From the NCBI GenBank assembly GCA_017992605.1, contig JAGOOG010000002.1:124001-188000 (forward strand): 64,000 nucleotides of DNA, read 5' to 3'. A model generated the notes under the pieces. That model made no database searches and was not told the origin of the DNA. It was given only the letters and a program-made list of their open reading frames with translations. Below, piece by piece: positions 1-8,045 of the stretch. Each line of letters starts with the position of its first letter. Positions within the stretch are counted from its first letter, which is position 1. Position numbers and translations under genes: made by a program. The DNA comes from Deltaproteobacteria bacterium (GTDB lineage Bacteria; Desulfobacterota; Desulfomonilia; UBA1062).

Positions 1-889
1 GGAGCTTGGGGATGGCATAGGCCGGGCCCACGCCCATCTCGTCGGCGCGGCAGCCGGCGACCACGTAGGCCACCATCTTGGCGATGGGCTTCACGCCATA
101 CTTCTTCACCGCATCGCCGCTCATGATCAGCGAGCATGCTGCGCCGTCGGTGGTCTGGGAGGAGTTGCCCGCCGTGACCGAGCCCATGGCAGCGAATGCC
201 GGGCGCAGCTTGGCAAGATTTTCCATGGTGGTGGGCCGCACGCCGTCGTCGAAGTCCTGGACGAAGGTCTCCTTCACGGTGATGCCGTTCTTCTCCTTGA
301 ACCTGACCGCATTGACCGGCACGATCTCCTTGAACTTGCCGTTCTTCTGCGCCTGGGCCGCCTTGGCCTGGGAGTGGAAGCCGAACTCGTCCTGCATCTC
401 GCGGGTGATCTTGTAGCGGTTGGCCACGTTCTCGGCCGTTATGCCCATGGAGGTGTAGACGTCCGGGTTTTCCATTGACCACTCGGGGTGGGGCCTGGGC
501 ATGTTGCCGCCCATGGGCACGATGGACATGGACTCGAGCCCGCCGCCGATGCAGACATCGGCCATGCCCGCCATGATCCTCATGCCCTGGAGGCAGATGC
601 CTTCGAGACCGGAGGAGCAGAACCGGTTCACCGTGGCGCCGCAGGTGTCATCCGGGAACTTGCACATCTGGGCGATGATGCGGCCGATGTTGAGACCCTG
701 CTCGGCCTCGGGGAAGGCGCAGCCGATGAGGACGTCTTCCACGTCCTTCTTCTCAACGCCCTTGGCCCTGTCCATGAGCCCGTTGATGGCCGTCTTGAGG
801 AGATCCTCGGGCCTGGTATATGCGAGAGCTCCCTTGCCCCTTCTGCAACCGGGAGTCCTGACTGACTGAACGATATATGCTTCTCTCAT
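1..889 (-). CDS. fadA: Thiolase (acetyl-CoA C-acyltransferase), 3' end outside window
   Basis: Last step of beta-oxidation: CoA-dependent cleavage of a 3-ketoacyl-CoA into acetyl-CoA and a shortened acyl-CoA. About 296 residues are visible; the window edge removes the C-terminal part with the second Cys and the His. The start MREAYIVQSVRTP is the usual thiolase N-terminus, and the acyl-accepting Cys is C91 in VNRFCSSGLEG. The ATG at 889 follows AGGAGGAAACC. It begins 34 nt after the fadN stop and is probably co-transcribed with it, the same pairing as fadN-fadA of the Bacillus fadNAE operon. The family call is firm; the substrate chain length cannot be read from the sequence. Confidence 0.93.
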   Translation of the reverse strand, partial: MREAYIVQSVRTPGCRRGKGALAYTRPEDLLKTAINGLMDRAKGVEKKDVEDVLIGCAFPEAEQGLNIGRIIAQMCKFPDDTCGATVNRFCSSGLEGICLQGMRIMAGMADVCIGGGLESMSIVPMGGNMPRPHPEWSMENPDVYTSMGITAENVANRYKITREMQDEFGFHSQAKAAQAQKNGKFKEIVPVNAVRFKEKNGITVKETFVQDFDDGVRPTTMENLAKLRPAFAAMGSVTAGNSSQTTDGAACSLIMSGDAVKKYGVKPIAKMVAYVVAGCRADEMGVGPAYAIPKL

Positions 890-923
890 TGGTTTCCTCC
901 TAGTTCTTTCTCGTGTTTTCCGA

Positions 924-3329
924 TTACAGGAACAACGGCTTGCCCGTGGTCATGATGTTCTCGGCCATCTTCTGGGTGTTTTCCGTCTTCCACAGGTCCA
1001 CAAAGGCCTCGCGCTCGAGGGTCATGAGGTGCTCCTCGCTCACTGCGGTGCCGCAGGGGACGTCGCCGCCGGACATGCATATGCAGATCTTCTTGGCAAT
1101 GAACTCCATGTGGGGCGTGATGTAGCCGCCGACCTTCATGTTGTTCATCTCGGCCCAGACCATACCGTGGGCCTCGCGGCCGAAGACCGGGATGTTCTTC
1201 TTGATGGGGGGCGCGTACCCGTCGTCCACCATCTTGAGGACCTCTTTCTTGGCCTCGCCGATGAGGTTGTCGCGGTTCATGACGATGCGGTCCGCAGCAC
1301 CGAGGAAGCCTCTGGTTCGTGCCTGATCGGCCGAGTTGGAAACCTTGGCCTGGGCCACTGCCATGAAGGCGTTGAGGAAGAATCCGCCGTAATCGGTGAC
1401 CTTGGCGTCCTCGGGCTTTGAGGTGATGAACCGCCGCCAGAGGTTGATCATGCCGCAGCCGCCCGGGACCAGACCGGCGCCGATCTCCACCAGACCCATG
1501 AACAGGTCGGCGTGTGCCACGATCCTGTCAGCGGACAGACACACCTCGCAGCCGCCGCCCAGGGTGAGCCCGTAGGGGGCTGCCACCACCGGGTAGTTGC
1601 TGTACCGGGTGGCCATGATGCCGGTGTGGACCTTGCGGATGAAGCCGTCGATCTCGTCGAACTTGCCGGCCCTGGCAAGGCCCAGCATGAACGCCAGGTC
1701 GCCGCCTGCCGAGAATGCGCCCGGCATGCCGCCAGCCTGGTTGCCGATGACCATGCCCACGCCGTTCTCGCCGACATAGGCACCGGCCTTCTGCATGAAC
1801 TCCACCATCTCGAGGTTGACCGCGTTCATCTTGGAGTGGAACTCGAGGCAGTACACGCCGTCGCCGATGTCGATGAGCGAGCAGGACCCGGAGGTCAGCG
1901 CGATTTTCTTCTTGTCCACCTTGACGTTGGCAAGGGACAGGGCCTTGGGGCTGACCTTCACGGGCTTGTAGCTCTCGGAGACGAAGTCGAAGAACATCGG
2001 CTTGCCCTTCTCGAGCTTGTAGAAGGAGGTCGCGCCCTTCTTGAGCATCTTCTTTACCTTGTCGGGAACCTTGAGGCCGTCCTTCTCCATCTTCTCGACG
2101 GATTCCTTCACACCGATGGCGTCCCAGGTCTCGAAGGGACCCATCTCGAAGTTGTAGCCCCACTTCATGGCGTTGTCGATCTCGACGACCGTGTCGGAGA
2201 TCTCGGGGATGCGGTTGGCTGCGTAGATCAGCGCGGCGGCCTGGACCTTCCAGGCGAACTTGGCACCCTTGTCGTCGCCGTAGAGAACGGCCTTGAGCTT
2301 CTCGGGAAGGGTCTTGGCCTTCTTGGCCGCGTCGATGCAGGGGAAGCTGACCTTGTCATAGGTCTCGTACTCGCCGGTCTTGGGGTTGATGACCTTCTTG
2401 ATCCTCTTCCAGTCGATGATCTCTTTCTTGTAGAAGCCGGCCTTGGTCTTGTTGCCGAGCAGCTTCTGGTCGAGCATCTTCTGGAGGAAATCGGGAAGCT
2501 TGAACACGTCCCTGGCCTCGTCGTCGGCGCACAGGTCGTAGGTGTTCTTCATGACGTGGGTCATGGTGTCGAGGCCGACCAGGTCGCCGGTGGCGAAGAT
2601 GGCGGTCTTGGGGCGCCCGAGCGGTGCGCCGAAGATGGCGTCGACCTCGGGGATGGTGAACCCTTCCTCGAGCATGGCCGTCAGGGTAGCACCGATGCCG
2701 TGGATGCCGATGCGGTTGCCGATGAAGTTCGGCGTGTCCTTGGCCCAGACGATGCCCTTGCCGAGCCTGCTCTCGCCGAACTCAGCCACGAAGTCGAGGA
2801 CCTCTTTCTTGGTGAGCTCGCCGGGGATGATCTCGAGCAGGTGCATGTACCGGACCGGGTTGAAGAAGTGCGTGCCCAGGAAGTGCTCCTTGAAGCCCTT
2901 GCTCAAACCCTCTGACATGGCCTTGAGCGGGATACCGGAGGTGTTGGAGGATACAATGGCGTCTGCCTTGCGCACCTTGTCGATGCGGGCAAAGAGCTGC
3001 TGCTTGATCTTGAGGTTCTCGACGACCACCTCAATGATCCAGTCGCACTCGGCCAGTTTGTCGAAGTCGTCTTCCAGGTTGCCGGTGGAGATGCGCCCTG
3101 CATGATCCTTGTTGTAGAAGAGCGGGGGCTTGGCCTTCATGGCGCCTTCGAGACCAGCCGTGACAATCCGGTTCCTGGCCTTCTTGTCCTTCTTTTCCTC
3201 TTCCTTCAGGTCGAATGGAACGATGTCGAGCAGGAGCATTTCCACGCCTGCAGCGGCGAGGAGCGCTGCGATGCCGCCTCCCATGATTCCAGACCCGATA
3301 ACCGCGGCCTTATTGATTCTCCTGACCAT
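924..3329 (-). CDS. fadN: FadN-type 3-hydroxyacyl-CoA dehydrogenase / enoyl-CoA hydratase
   Basis: Bifunctional beta-oxidation enzyme of 801 aa: hydrates 2-enoyl-CoA and oxidises the 3-hydroxyacyl-CoA with NAD+. The dehydrogenase half comes first: Rossmann motif GSGIMGGGI at residues 12-20 and the catalytic pair H154 (GTHFFNP) and E166. The crotonase half starts near residue 475, with both hydratase glutamates present, E595 (GGGCEV) and E615 (GLVEIGAG). This domain order is that of Bacillus FadN, the reverse of FadB/FadJ. I chose MVRRINKAAV at 3329, after AGGAGGGTATA; an upstream in-frame start at 3419 would lie inside the promoter. It is the first gene of the operon with the thiolase at 889. 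Confidence 0.93.
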   Translation of the reverse strand: MVRRINKAAVIGSGIMGGGIAALLAAAGVEMLLLDIVPFDLKEEEKKDKKARNRIVTAGLEGAMKAKPPLFYNKDHAGRISTGNLEDDFDKLAECDWIIEVVVENLKIKQQLFARIDKVRKADAIVSSNTSGIPLKAMSEGLSKGFKEHFLGTHFFNPVRYMHLLEIIPGELTKKEVLDFVAEFGESRLGKGIVWAKDTPNFIGNRIGIHGIGATLTAMLEEGFTIPEVDAIFGAPLGRPKTAIFATGDLVGLDTMTHVMKNTYDLCADDEARDVFKLPDFLQKMLDQKLLGNKTKAGFYKKEIIDWKRIKKVINPKTGEYETYDKVSFPCIDAAKKAKTLPEKLKAVLYGDDKGAKFAWKVQAAALIYAANRIPEISDTVVEIDNAMKWGYNFEMGPFETWDAIGVKESVEKMEKDGLKVPDKVKKMLKKGATSFYKLEKGKPMFFDFVSESYKPVKVSPKALSLANVKVDKKKIALTSGSCSLIDIGDGVYCLEFHSKMNAVNLEMVEFMQKAGAYVGENGVGMVIGNQAGGMPGAFSAGGDLAFMLGLARAGKFDEIDGFIRKVHTGIMATRYSNYPVVAAPYGLTLGGGCEVCLSADRIVAHADLFMGLVEIGAGLVPGGCGMINLWRRFITSKPEDAKVTDYGGFFLNAFMAVAQAKVSNSADQARTRGFLGAADRIVMNRDNLIGEAKKEVLKMVDDGYAPPIKKNIPVFGREAHGMVWAEMNNMKVGGYITPHMEFIAKKICICMSGGDVPCGTAVSEEHLMTLEREAFVDLWKTENTQKMAENIMTTGKPLFL

Positions 3330-3377
3330 TATACCCTCCTCTGTTTTAGTTGGTTGTTTATCCGAAGCAGTGAAATC

Positions 3378-3391
3378 TGAATCAACATTCA
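3378..3391. promoter_or_regulatory. Palindrome over the fadN transcription start, possible operator
   Basis: TGAATCAACATTCA has perfect 5-bp arms (TGAAT/ATTCA) around a 4-nt spacer. It touches the -10 element of the fadN promoter and covers the expected start of transcription, where a repressor would block initiation. The outer half-site TGAAT/ATTCA resembles the ends of the Bacillus FadR (TetR-family) box, but that box is longer, so the similarity is partial. Regulator unknown. Confidence 0.4.
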
Positions 3392-3419
3392 ATCTACACT
3401 TGAAAAGAGCTTTAGTCAA
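3391..3419 (-). promoter_or_regulatory. Sigma70-like promoter of fadN-fadA
   Basis: Read on the minus strand: -35 TTGACT (3414-3419), a 17-nt spacer, -10 TAGATT (3391-3396). It leads into fadN with a leader of about 55 nt that contains the ribosome binding site. The 326-base gap 3330-3655 holds this promoter, the palindrome over its start site and the terminator of the neighbouring operon; I see no gene in it. Confidence 0.6.
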
Positions 3420-3593
3420 CAGATCTGATTAGCTTGGTTCCCGTTCTTTGAAAATTCAGCTTTTTAGAGCCCGATTGGCATGCCAGATTAATGAAGGTTT
3501 CGACAGTGCCAAACTCAGGGGGCTGTTCGTCGGTCAAACATCCATGAGAGGTAACCAGCACCATCTCAATGGGATTTTCCGCATGTCATGATC

Positions 3594-3634
3594 GAAAAAG
3601 AGCCGGGCAATCCCTCAGGGACGCCCGGCTCTTT
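3594..3634 (-). terminator. Intrinsic terminator of the thiolase-fadJ operon
   Basis: A perfect 12-bp stem, AAAGAGCCGGGC (3597-3608) with its complement (3623-3634), has a small inner stem in the loop and is followed on the minus strand by a run of T. It starts 21 nt past the fadJ stop codon and separates that operon from the fadN promoter. Confidence 0.88.
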
Positions 3635-3655
3635 CATGCTTCGGATGAATGGGTG

Positions 3656-5737
3656 CTACTTCTCTATTGCCAAGAAGCCGTTCGGATGAAACTTCTTCCC
3701 GGTGGCCTTCTCTGAGATTCCCTTGTAATCCAAGTACGGGGTGATGCCGCCCATGAAGAAAGGCCAGCCCGCGCCCATTATCACGCCGGTGTCAACGTCC
3801 TTGGGACTTGCCACGACGCCTTCGTCGAGGATGTGGCGGATCTCAACGGCGACACGGGACAGGACAACTTCCCTGATCTCGTCATCGGTGAACTTCTTGT
3901 TGCCCTGCGGCCAGCCCGCCTTGATCTCGGGGTCGATGTCCACTCCCTTGTCGGTGAAGACAAGCAGGCTCTTCTTGCCCTTTGCCACGAGGTTCTTGAG
4001 TCCTGCGCTGACCGGGAACCTGTCGGGCCACGACTTGTTGAGGGTCTCCTGGACGTGGAGCGCAATGGCAGGACCCACAAGCCCGGCAAGGGTGAACGGA
4101 GACATGGGGTAGCCCAGATCGTGAATCGCGTTGTCAACCTGCATGAAGTCGGCGCCTTCGTCTATGCACTTGAAGATACCGTCGTTCCAGGCGAGCAGGA
4201 TCCTGTTGACCAGGAAGCCGGCTGCGTTCTTCACGAGGACCGGGGTCTTCTTGATCTTCTTGGCGATGTCGAATGCCGTTGCCAGGGTGACGTCACTTGT
4301 CTTGTCGGTCCTTATGATTTCGACGAGCGGCAGCATGGCGATGGGGTTGAAGAAGTGGAAGCCCACCACGCGGCACGGGTCCTTGAGGTTCTTGCCCATC
4401 TCTGCCACGTCCAGGGACGATGTGTTGGTGAGGAACAGGCACTCGGGTTTGCATACTGCTTCGAGCTCACCGAAGATCTTCTGCTTGATGCCCATCTCTT
4501 CGAACACGCCTTCGATGATGAAGTCGCAGTCCTGGAATCCGTCGTAGGTCACGGTGCCGGTGATGAGCTCTTCGCCGATCCATTTGGCGTCGGCCGCTGA
4601 GAGCTTGCCCTTCTTGGCTGTCTTTGCAAGCTGATCGCGGCAATAGGCAAGGCCTTTATCCACGAACTCCTGTTTGATGTCCTTCATGAGGACCGGACAC
4701 TGGTAGCGCTGTGCGAACAGCAGGGCCATCTGCGATGCCATGAGGCCTGCGCCGATGACGCCGATCTTGGCGATCTTGTTGCCTTTCACCTCTTTGGGCG
4801 GCCTGCCGGGGAGTTTCTTGGCGCGGCGCTGGGTGAGGTCGAAGGAATAGACGCCGCACTTGAACTGGTCGGACAGGATCATGTCGGCTAACGTCTCGGT
4901 CTCCTGCTTGAAGCCTTCCTCCAGAGTCCAGCCTGCAGCACCCCTGATGAGGTCGAGCGCCTTGTAAGGGGCGATGGCGCCAGAATGGACGCGGCCCAGG
5001 ATCTGGAACTTGGTCTGGTTGTAGAGATCGTCGCTCATCTTCGGGTCGACCTTCTTGCGGTCCACCTTCACCTCGCCGGTGATGATACCTTCGAGGATTG
5101 CCAGCGATTGGCCGGTGAAGTCGTTCGGCGCAAGGAGGAAGTCGGCCAGGCCCATCTCGAAGGCCTTTATGGAGTTGATCATCTTGTTCTGGTTGAGCGG
5201 ATTCATGATGATGAGATCGATGGCCTTTTCGGGGCCGGCCAGCTTGGTCACGAGCTGCGTTCCGCCCCAGCCGGGAACGAGGCCGAGGAAACACTCGGGA
5301 AGCGCATAGTGGTCGCACCCGCCCGGGCTCTTGGAGATGGTACGATAGTCGTGGTAGAGACCCACTTCGCAACCACCACCCATGGTCGCGCCGTTGATGG
5401 CCGCCAGCGTCGGGATCTTGAGGTCCATGATCCTTTTGAAGGACGTGTGGCCCATGACGCCGATATCAAGAACGTCTTTCTTCGTTGCGTTCGGGTCGAC
5501 ACTCATGATGTCCGCGCCTACGTTGAAGATGAAGGGCTTGCCGGTGAGCATCCAGCCCTTTACATCCTTATCCTTCTCCACGATGTCGAGGACCTTGTTC
5601 AGGGACTCGAAGGCCTCGACCCCCCAGGTGTTGGGGATGTTGTACATCTGGCCGTTGTCCATCGTGACTATGGCGATCTTGCCTGCCTTTTTCGACTCGA
5701 AATAGTTGAGCTTGCATTCTGTTATGTATTTAGCCAT
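3656..5737 (-). CDS. fadJ: FadJ/FadB-type enoyl-CoA hydratase / 3-hydroxyacyl-CoA dehydrogenase
   Basis: Bifunctional alpha chain of the fatty-acid oxidation complex, 693 aa. The crotonase domain is N-terminal with both catalytic glutamates, E124 (GGGCEVGL) and E148 (ALPECFLGLVPG). The NAD-binding domain begins near residue 322 (IGVIGAGLMASQ) and carries the dehydrogenase pair H461 (GFHFFNP) and E473. It would act with the thiolase encoded 12 nt upstream as an alpha/beta complex. The ATG at 5737 follows GGAGGTTCACGCC. The order of domains is opposite to that of the FadN protein next door, so the strain has two parallel multifunctional enzymes. Confidence 0.94.
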   Translation of the reverse strand: MAKYITECKLNYFESKKAGKIAIVTMDNGQMYNIPNTWGVEAFESLNKVLDIVEKDKDVKGWMLTGKPFIFNVGADIMSVDPNATKKDVLDIGVMGHTSFKRIMDLKIPTLAAINGATMGGGCEVGLYHDYRTISKSPGGCDHYALPECFLGLVPGWGGTQLVTKLAGPEKAIDLIIMNPLNQNKMINSIKAFEMGLADFLLAPNDFTGQSLAILEGIITGEVKVDRKKVDPKMSDDLYNQTKFQILGRVHSGAIAPYKALDLIRGAAGWTLEEGFKQETETLADMILSDQFKCGVYSFDLTQRRAKKLPGRPPKEVKGNKIAKIGVIGAGLMASQMALLFAQRYQCPVLMKDIKQEFVDKGLAYCRDQLAKTAKKGKLSAADAKWIGEELITGTVTYDGFQDCDFIIEGVFEEMGIKQKIFGELEAVCKPECLFLTNTSSLDVAEMGKNLKDPCRVVGFHFFNPIAMLPLVEIIRTDKTSDVTLATAFDIAKKIKKTPVLVKNAAGFLVNRILLAWNDGIFKCIDEGADFMQVDNAIHDLGYPMSPFTLAGLVGPAIALHVQETLNKSWPDRFPVSAGLKNLVAKGKKSLLVFTDKGVDIDPEIKAGWPQGNKKFTDDEIREVVLSRVAVEIRHILDEGVVASPKDVDTGVIMGAGWPFFMGGITPYLDYKGISEKATGKKFHPNGFLAIEK

Positions 5738-5749
5738 GGCGTGAACCTC

Positions 5750-6961
5750 CTAGAGCTTTTTCCCAACGACATTTTCCCAGATGATTGAACCACCCATGCC
5801 GAGACCGACACACATGGTGGTGAGCCCGTACTTGGCCTTCGGATTCAGCTCGAAGTCCTGAGCGAGCTGCATGCTCAGGCGCACGCCGGAACTTGCCAGT
5901 GGGTGACCTACTGCAATGGTGCCGCCGTACGGGTTGAGTCTGGGATCCTCAGGGAACTTCATGCCAAAGTGCTTCATGAAGCCGACAGCCTGGACAGCAA
6001 AGGCCTCGTTCAACTCGATGATGTCCAGGTCTTCGAACTTCATGCCGTAGTTTTTCAGGACCTTCTCGGTGCACGGTACCGGACCCCAGCCCATGATGGA
6101 CGGGTCGACGCCAATGAATGCTGCGCCCACGAACTTCATCTTGGGCTTGATCCCCAGCTCTTTGCACTTCTGGCCGGACATGATGAGCGATACACAGGCA
6201 CCGTCATTAAGTCCAGAGGAGTTCGCCGCAGTTACTTTTCCTTCGGCCTTGAACGGGAACCTCCTGAGTGCCTTGTTGCTTTCCAGTGTCGCGTCGCGCC
6301 GGGCCTGCTCATCACGGTCGGCAACCTTCCACCCGCTCGGGGTGAATACCGTCATGTCCACACAGTGTTTGTGGTAGTATCCTTCGTCGAGGGCCTTGAA
6401 GTACCGCTTGGTGACAAGATATGCATACTCGTCGGCCTCGTCCTTGGTAACAGGCTGCTCACCGTTCTCAACAAGCCAGTCGTGAAGCTTCTCCGCAGTG
6501 ACACCCATGTTGAAATATTTCGGCTCAACCATCTTCTCGGTGACGATGCGGGGATTCGGGTCTGCTCCGGCGCCCATGGGGTGGTGCCCCATGTGCTCGA
6601 CGCCGCCGGCGATGATGATGTCCGCAACGCCAGTCTTGATAAAGGATGAACCGATGGCCTGGCAGGTCATGCCGCCGGCGCACATCCGGTCAACGGAGAA
6701 GCCGGCGACCTTATCGGAAAGACCGGCGGTGAACACCACGGTCCTGCCCATGGTCGTGCCCTGGTCGCCTACCTGGGTCGTTGCGCCCCAGATGCAGTCG
6801 TCAACTTCGTTCCAAGGCACCGTGGGGTTCCTTTTCTGCAGTTCCATCATGACCTTGGTGACCATGTCGTCGGCACGTGTTGTCCAGTAAAAGCCATCCG
6901 ATCTTGCTTTTCCGAACCATGTGCGAACACCGTCAACAAAATACGCATCTCTTAGATCCAT
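5750..6961 (-). CDS. Thiolase (acetyl-CoA C-acyltransferase)
   Basis: Beta-oxidation thiolase of 403 aa, the likely partner of the FadJ protein. Catalytic Cys C94 lies in VDRMCAGGMTC. Further on are the NEAFAVQ motif, the catalytic His in AVGHPLASSG and the second Cys in TMCVGLGMGG, so all active-site elements are present. The ATG at 6961 follows AAGGAGGATTGT. First gene of the operon, 12 nt before fadJ; named fadI or fadA depending on the scheme. Unlike the thiolase at the window edge it has an aromatic N-terminus (WFGKARSDGFYW), so the two are not recent duplicates. Confidence 0.94.
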   Translation of the reverse strand: MDLRDAYFVDGVRTWFGKARSDGFYWTTRADDMVTKVMMELQKRNPTVPWNEVDDCIWGATTQVGDQGTTMGRTVVFTAGLSDKVAGFSVDRMCAGGMTCQAIGSSFIKTGVADIIIAGGVEHMGHHPMGAGADPNPRIVTEKMVEPKYFNMGVTAEKLHDWLVENGEQPVTKDEADEYAYLVTKRYFKALDEGYYHKHCVDMTVFTPSGWKVADRDEQARRDATLESNKALRRFPFKAEGKVTAANSSGLNDGACVSLIMSGQKCKELGIKPKMKFVGAAFIGVDPSIMGWGPVPCTEKVLKNYGMKFEDLDIIELNEAFAVQAVGFMKHFGMKFPEDPRLNPYGGTIAVGHPLASSGVRLSMQLAQDFELNPKAKYGLTTMCVGLGMGGSIIWENVVGKKL

Positions 6962-7035
6962 ACAATCCTCCTTGTTGGTGTGCGTGAGCGATCTTTACCT
7001 GTGGACAGTTAATGAAACTACTGCTTTGATTATTG

Positions 7036-7053
7036 ATATCACCCGCATGATAT
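7036..7053. promoter_or_regulatory. Inverted repeat over the -10 of the thiolase-fadJ promoter
   Basis: ATATCA (7036-7041) and TGATAT (7048-7053) form perfect 6-bp arms around CCCGCA. The repeat overlaps the -10 hexamer and the transcription start, a usual operator position. It differs from the palindrome at fadN, so the two operons may answer to different regulators. Confidence 0.35.
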
Positions 7054-7078
7054 ATTCACGGGGTGTAGATTTTGTCAA
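7049..7078 (-). promoter_or_regulatory. Sigma70-like promoter of thiolase-fadJ
   Basis: On the minus strand: perfect -35 TTGACA (7073-7078), an 18-nt spacer and -10 TATATC (7049-7054). The leader to the thiolase ATG is about 80 nt. The 302-base gap 6962-7263 contains this promoter and its inverted repeat; I see no gene or other structure in the rest. Confidence 0.58.
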
Positions 7079-7263
7079 GCACATACTGAATGGCTATTCA
7101 TTTCTTTGCCTCGGGGAAGGGCTCTTTTCCATTGTCATGTGAAATGATTACCCTGGCAGCCCGTTCCGATGATAGTGCGTGAGAATAATAAGGATACTGC
7201 GCGGTGAAAAACAGGAGGGGGTGGCAGGTCCGTGTCTCGCAAGCGAACCCGCCGGGGATCAAC

Positions 7264-7455
7264 CTACTCTTCCGGTCTCGGCTGGGGACCGGGGATGATG
7301 CCGGCAATATCGGGATCTTCCTCGCCCAACAACGGATCTCTGTTGGCCTTGACTTCCTTGCGCTCGATCTTCTTGGCCTCCTTGGCGAGCCTCTTGCGCC
7401 GCTTTTCCTCTTCCCGCTGTTTTTTCTTGAAGGTGTTGGTGGATCTGTTTGCCAT
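7264..7455 (-). CDS. Small highly charged protein, function unknown
   Basis: A 63-residue protein. Residues 9-40 are almost all Lys, Arg and Glu (FKKKQREEEKRRKRLAKEA) and should form one long charged helix; the tail is acidic and proline-rich (PLLGEEDPDI...PGPQPRPEE). No signal peptide, membrane segment or cysteines. I chose the ATG at 7455 because GGGAGGAATAT stands directly before it. It lies 122 nt downstream of the cold-shock gene on the same strand, with a strong hairpin between them. The composition fits an RNA- or ribosome-associated protein, but that is a guess. Confidence 0.7.
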   Translation of the reverse strand: MANRSTNTFKKKQREEEKRRKRLAKEAKKIERKEVKANRDPLLGEEDPDIAGIIPGPQPRPEE

Positions 7456-7543
7456 ATATTCCTCCCGGTCTGATGCCGTGTTGCCCGATCGTTCGAGCAA
7501 CCACTTGGCTTTACCCCGGACCTGTTGCTCTCTCGTGCTTCGG

Positions 7544-7568
7544 CAGGGGCGGGCGTTGCCCGCCCCTG
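7544..7568 (-). terminator. Strong GC hairpin after the cold-shock gene
   Basis: CAGGGGCGGGC and its exact complement form an 11-bp stem with a 3-nt loop, 10 nt after the csp stop codon. No T run follows on the minus strand, so it may terminate poorly or only protect the mRNA 3' end, with some read-through to the small gene at 7455. Confidence 0.5.
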
Positions 7569-7577
7569 GTCATGGTT

Positions 7578-7778
7578 CTAGGAAATCGTTACGTTGGATG
7601 CCTGCATGCCCTTGGCGCCTTTGACGATCTCGAAGGTGACCTTCTGGCCTTCCTCGAGAGCCCTGAACCCCTGCTGGTTGATGGAGGTGTGGTGGACGAA
7701 CACGTCCTGTCCGTCATCTGCAGTGATGAATCCGTAGCCCTTTTCCCGGTTGAACCACTTCACTGTTCCTTGTGCCAT
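7578..7778 (-). CDS. csp: CspA-family cold-shock protein
   Basis: Single-stranded nucleic-acid-binding protein of 66 aa, one cold-shock domain. RNP1 is KGYGFIT (residues 13-19) and RNP2 is VFVHH (26-30), preceded by the family start GTVKWFN. Such proteins melt RNA secondary structure and act as chaperones or antiterminators. The start at 7778 follows AGAGAGGTTTGTAC and gives the normal family length; a longer reading upstream has no family similarity. The leader appears to be long, see the promoter and hairpin entries. Confidence 0.95.
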   Translation of the reverse strand: MAQGTVKWFNREKGYGFITADDGQDVFVHHTSINQQGFRALEEGQKVTFEIVKGAKGMQASNVTIS

Positions 7779-7799
7779 GTACAAACCTCTCTTGCTCTT

Positions 7800-7818
7800 C
7801 CCCCGCGGCATGCGGGGG
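7800..7818 (-). promoter_or_regulatory. Leader hairpin just upstream of the csp ribosome binding site
   Basis: CCCCCGC and GCGGGGG form a perfect 7-bp all-GC stem around a 5-nt loop, ending 21 nt before the csp start codon. Placed between promoter and ribosome binding site it could affect translation or mRNA stability with temperature, as structured leaders of other cspA-type mRNAs do. Direct sequence evidence is limited to the stem. Confidence 0.4.
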
Positions 7819-7947
7819 ATGCTTCTGTTGTATTTCTGAAAAGGGAAGATATCATCTATGAACGGTTGACTTTGGTGGTGCGAGAACCGAAGGTGTGCTT
7901 CAGGGGTCACAATTCAAGTCTGATATATTCATTTTCCAGATGTGACC

Positions 7948-7976
7948 TTCGTAGTGCACATTGCCCTCGGTGTCAA
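7948..7976 (-). promoter_or_regulatory. Possible csp promoter with a leader of about 160 nt
   Basis: Perfect -35 TTGACA (7971-7976), a 17-nt spacer and a weak -10 TACGAA (7948-7953) on the minus strand. Transcription would start near 7941 and give a leader of about 163 nt, close to the length known for E. coli cspA. The -10 match is poor, so this is tentative. Confidence 0.35.
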
Positions 7977-8045
7977 GCCATAAATAGAGCATCCACTCCC
8001 TTTCACCCAACAGGATCCTGCAGCATTGACCATTTCACGCAGGAA

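Noticed and set aside
1512-2915. Long open frame on the plus strand opposite fadN (and similar ones opposite glpD, etfA, murA, smc and others)
   Set aside because: High GC with strong third-position bias leaves the antisense frames open; their translations are low-complexity His/Asp/Val/Leu-rich, have no ribosome binding site and lie over proteins with complete catalytic motifs.
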